From: Mesonia profundi
GTDB lineage: Bacteria; Bacteroidota; Bacteroidia; Flavobacteriales; Flavobacteriaceae
Assembly: GCF_031085155.1 (NCBI RefSeq)
Contig: NZ_JAVHUL010000002.1
Location: 62,001-126,000 of the forward strand
Reading direction: 5' to 3'
DNA length: 64,000 bases
Part shown: in pieces, positions 61,951-64,000 of the stretch
Layout: each line of letters starts with the position of its first letter
Position numbering within the stretch: position 1 is the first letter of the stretch
Notes under the pieces: generated by a model
What the model was told of the DNA's origin: nothing
Databases searched by the model: none
What the model saw: the letters and a program-made list of their open reading frames with translations, nothing else
Program-made: the position numbers and the translations under genes

Positions 61951-63012
61951 ATGATTAAAACAGATATACTGATTATTGGAGCCGGTCCCACGGGTTTATT
62001 TACGGTATTTGAAGCTGGCTTACTTAAATTAAAATGTCATCTTATAGACGCATTGCCTCAACCGGGAGGTCAATGTTCAGAAATATATCCCAAAAAACCC
62101 ATTTATGATATCCCTGCTTTTCCTGAAGTTTTAGCAGGAGATCTAGTAGATAACCTGATGGAGCAAATCAAGCCCTTTGAGCCTGGTTTTACCTTAGGAG
62201 AACGCGCAGAAACCATAGAGAAACTGGAAGATGATACGTTTATTGTCACGACTAGTAGAGGCACCAAACACCACGCTCCTGTGGTAGCTATTGCAGGAGG
62301 TTTAGGTAGTTTTGAACCTAGAAAACCACCGCTGGCTGATATTGCAAAATTTGAAGATAAAGGCGTAGAATATATTATTAGAGATCCAGAAGTATACCGC
62401 GACAAACGCGTGGTCATTGCTGGAGGAGGAGATTCTGCTTTAGACTGGAGTATCTTCTTGGCCGATGTAGCTTCAGAAGTAACTTTGGTGCACCGTAGAA
62501 ACGAGTTTAGAGGCGCTTTAGATTCGGTAGATCGCGTGAAGGTTTTAAAGGATTTAGGAAAGATCAAGTTGGTGACTCCGGGAGAAATTATTCAGTTAAA
62601 TGGGGAAGATGAATTAGAGTCGGTTTTAATCCGTAAAAACAATGAAGCTTCCGAAGAAATTTTGCTAGAAGTAGATCACTTTATTCCTTTATTCGGACTT
62701 TCTCCTAAACTCGGTCCTATAGCCGATTGGGGCTTAGAGATTGAAAAAAATGCGATTAAAGTCGATAATTCGTTAGATTACCAAACCAATATTCCTGGTA
62801 TTTATGCCATTGGAGATGTGAATACTTATCCTGGGAAGTTAAAACTGATTCTTTGCGGTTTTCACGAAGCCACTTTAATGTGTCAGAGTGCTTACCAGCG
62901 TATTTTTCCAGATAAAAAATACGTGATGAAATATACCACCGTTGGCGGAGTTACTGGTTTTGATGGAACCAAAAAAGAAGCCCCAAAAGCAGTTGTTAAA
63001 GCCATTGACTAA
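61951..63012 (+). CDS. Ferredoxin-NADP reductase, thioredoxin-reductase-like
   Basis: FAD/NAD(P) enzyme of 353 residues. The FAD site is DILIIGAGPTGLFTVFEAG, the NADPH site is VVIAGGGDSALDWSI, and the C-terminal FAD motif is IYAIGDVNTYPGKLKL. No CxxC redox pair is present, so this is the FNR type (YumC-like), not thioredoxin reductase. It passes electrons between NADPH and the ferredoxin encoded one base later; the two overlap by one base and form a redox pair. Confidence 0.93.
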   Translation: MIKTDILIIGAGPTGLFTVFEAGLLKLKCHLIDALPQPGGQCSEIYPKKPIYDIPAFPEVLAGDLVDNLMEQIKPFEPGFTLGERAETIEKLEDDTFIVTTSRGTKHHAPVVAIAGGLGSFEPRKPPLADIAKFEDKGVEYIIRDPEVYRDKRVVIAGGGDSALDWSIFLADVASEVTLVHRRNEFRGALDSVDRVKVLKDLGKIKLVTPGEIIQLNGEDELESVLIRKNNEASEEILLEVDHFIPLFGLSPKLGPIADWGLEIEKNAIKVDNSLDYQTNIPGIYAIGDVNTYPGKLKLILCGFHEATLMCQSAYQRIFPDKKYVMKYTTVGGVTGFDGTKKEAPKAVVKAID

Positions 63013-63341
63013 TGAGTGATATTAAGATTACAATTATAGACAGGGAGGGTGTAGAGCATCAGATAGACGCGCCCACAGATATGGCGATGAACCTTATGGA
63101 AGTCGTGCGTTCTTATGAGCTTGCGCCAGAAGGAACTATTGGAATTTGTGGCGGAATGGCCATGTGCGCTTCTTGCCAATGTTATGTGCTGTCTAACACC
63201 GAGCTTCCCGAAATGCAAGATGATGAAGAAGCCATGCTTGCCGAAGCTTTTTATGTAGAAGACAACAGCCGTTTGAGCTGTCAAATCCCTATGCTTCCGG
63301 AGATGGAGGGCCTAAAAGTAAAACTAGCACCAGAATCTTAG
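63012..63341 (+). CDS. 2Fe-2S ferredoxin, adrenodoxin type
   Basis: Electron carrier of 109 residues with Cys46, Cys52, Cys55 and Cys90 (ICGGMAMCASC ... LSCQIPM), the adrenodoxin C-x5-C-x2-C plus distant Cys pattern. It overlaps the reductase gene by one base, and is the expected electron partner of that reductase. It may supply electrons for Fe-S assembly by the upstream genes. Confidence 0.94.
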   Translation: MSDIKITIIDREGVEHQIDAPTDMAMNLMEVVRSYELAPEGTIGICGGMAMCASCQCYVLSNTELPEMQDDEEAMLAEAFYVEDNSRLSCQIPMLPEMEGLKVKLAPES

Positions 63342-63366
63342 GTATTTTTTAAATTTTATAAAATGT

Positions 63367-63395
63367 AAAAAGCCCGCACTATTGCGGGCTTTTTT
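63367..63395 (+). terminator. Terminator of the Fe-S operon
   Basis: Stem AAAAAGCCCGCA with TGCGGGCTTTTT, loop CTAT. Strong and symmetrical. Confidence 0.88.
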
Positions 63396-64000
63396 AGGTT
63401 TAAGCCTAGGGAGAATTTTCTCTGGGTTTTTTGTGAAACGATAGTAATTGAACTAGTTTGCTGGTTTGCTTTTTGGGGCTCTTCCATTTTTATTTTCTGA
63501 AAAAATTCAGCACTAAGAAAGCTTTTATCTAGGATTTCATGAATAGGGAAACGATATCCCAATTTTAATTTCGAACAAGCATAAATCTTTATTTACAGTA
63601 GGATATGATTTTCTTTTTCAAAGCAGAGAGAAGTATGAAGCAAGCATTCATCGCTGTTATTTAAGGGATTAATAATTAGACAAGTAGCTTTGTTATTTTA
63701 AAAATATAAACTTTAATAATATTATTTTAATCGACAAAAGACAAATAAATACGATAAGATTGATTGCTTTAGTAACTATTGAATAATTTATGATAATTTG
63801 TAATAAATTAAACTTTTTTAACATATCTTAGTAAAAGATTAATTAATTTATTAACATTTGTAAGTAGGTATTATATGAATAAAACTAAACTTTTCAAGTC
63901 TATTTTGCATAGTGCTACTTTTCTAAGGCAGTTTCCTGTACAGAACAATTCTGCGTTTAAAGAAAGGTAATTCTATAGGAAAACTTAGAACCTAAACCCC
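63396..64000. other. AT-rich region without a clear gene
   Basis: About 600 bases, very AT-rich from 63660 to 63880. A short frame of 31 codons starts at ATG 63875 (MNKTKLFKSILHSATFL) and stops at 63970; its N terminus is basic and weakly hydrophobic. I cannot support it as a gene. It may be the leader or a remnant of a gene that lies beyond the window. Confidence 0.5.

Noticed and set aside
63356-63562. A minus-strand frame of 68 residues after the ferredoxin gene
   Set aside because: It runs across the strong terminator hairpin and has no motif; likely chance.
63875-63970. A short frame of 31 codons starting MNKTKLFKS near the end of the window
   Set aside because: No ribosome site, family or clear signal peptide can be supported; listed only as part of the last intergenic region.
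1-64000. CRISPR arrays, prophage or classical insertion sequences
   Set aside because: No regularly spaced repeats, integrase, transposase or phage structural gene was found in reading the window.

Overview
The window is a gene-dense, AT-rich stretch of chromosome from a member of the Bacteroidota, most likely a marine Flavobacteriaceae. The signs are type IX secretion (T9SS) C-terminal sorting domains, a TonB-dependent receptor with an N-terminal carboxypeptidase-regulatory domain, families largely confined to this phylum (DUF3098, DUF3127, DUF4271, DUF4296, DUF2490, DUF5689), TAnnTTTG-type -7 promoter boxes, and a Bacteroidota-type LeuRS. Nearly all of it is ordinary core genome. There are no rRNA genes, CRISPR arrays, prophages or classical insertion sequences. 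One tRNA-Ala(GGC) is present.

Layout: 1-5.1 kb holds the end of an S9 dipeptidyl peptidase, two tandem POT peptide transporters and a thioredoxin (peptide use). 5.1-9.9 kb is a minus-strand run: surE, small membrane protein, lpxB, NlpC/P60 lipoprotein, comEC. 10-19.8 kb holds a Prc protease, an orphan DppC-type permease, a HIT protein, a histidine kinase, a flavin reductase, DUF3127, aat, DUF2490, tag and a thioredoxin-like protein. 19.8-24.3 kb is a cyanophycin cluster (isoaspartyl peptidase, cyanophycinase, cphA). 24.4-27.1 kb is ftsX-DUF3098-uppP-truB. 27.2-30.6 kb is leuS. 30.7-37.2 kb holds a LysM protein, Zn peptidase, AddB-like nuclease, hydrolase, cation/proton antiporter and the tRNA. 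37.2-48.7 kb holds a spermidine-synthase-like gene, a broken T9SS cargo gene, a saccharopine-dehydrogenase-like gene, pckA, hemD-like, a dolichol-phosphate-mannose-synthase-like gene, pyrC and tyrS. 48.8-58.4 kb holds a LuxE-like acyl ligase and a locus made of a T9SS cargo, a duplicated beta-helix surface lipoprotein and a TonB receptor, divergent from a PhoB/PhoR-like two-component system. 58.8-63.3 kb holds trmB, a LysE exporter, an alkyltransferase-like protein and an Fe-S/ferredoxin operon (mrp, NifU, ferredoxin-NADP reductase, ferredoxin).

The most striking feature is inside leuS. A 156-codon in-frame segment encoding a DUF559/Vsr-like endonuclease, bordered by GC-rich palindromes that are inverted copies of one motif, sits in a loop at the edge of the CP1 editing domain and keeps the frame open. 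It looks like a mobile nuclease element that lives as an extra domain inside an essential gene. A second, unrelated insert of about 50 residues lies earlier in the same enzyme. Other points of note are an in-frame UGA at a Trp/Tyr position of cyanophycin synthetase, a T9SS cargo gene with two frameshifts both in A8 runs, and a PerR/Fur-type 7-1-7 operator over the start of the Fe-S operon.
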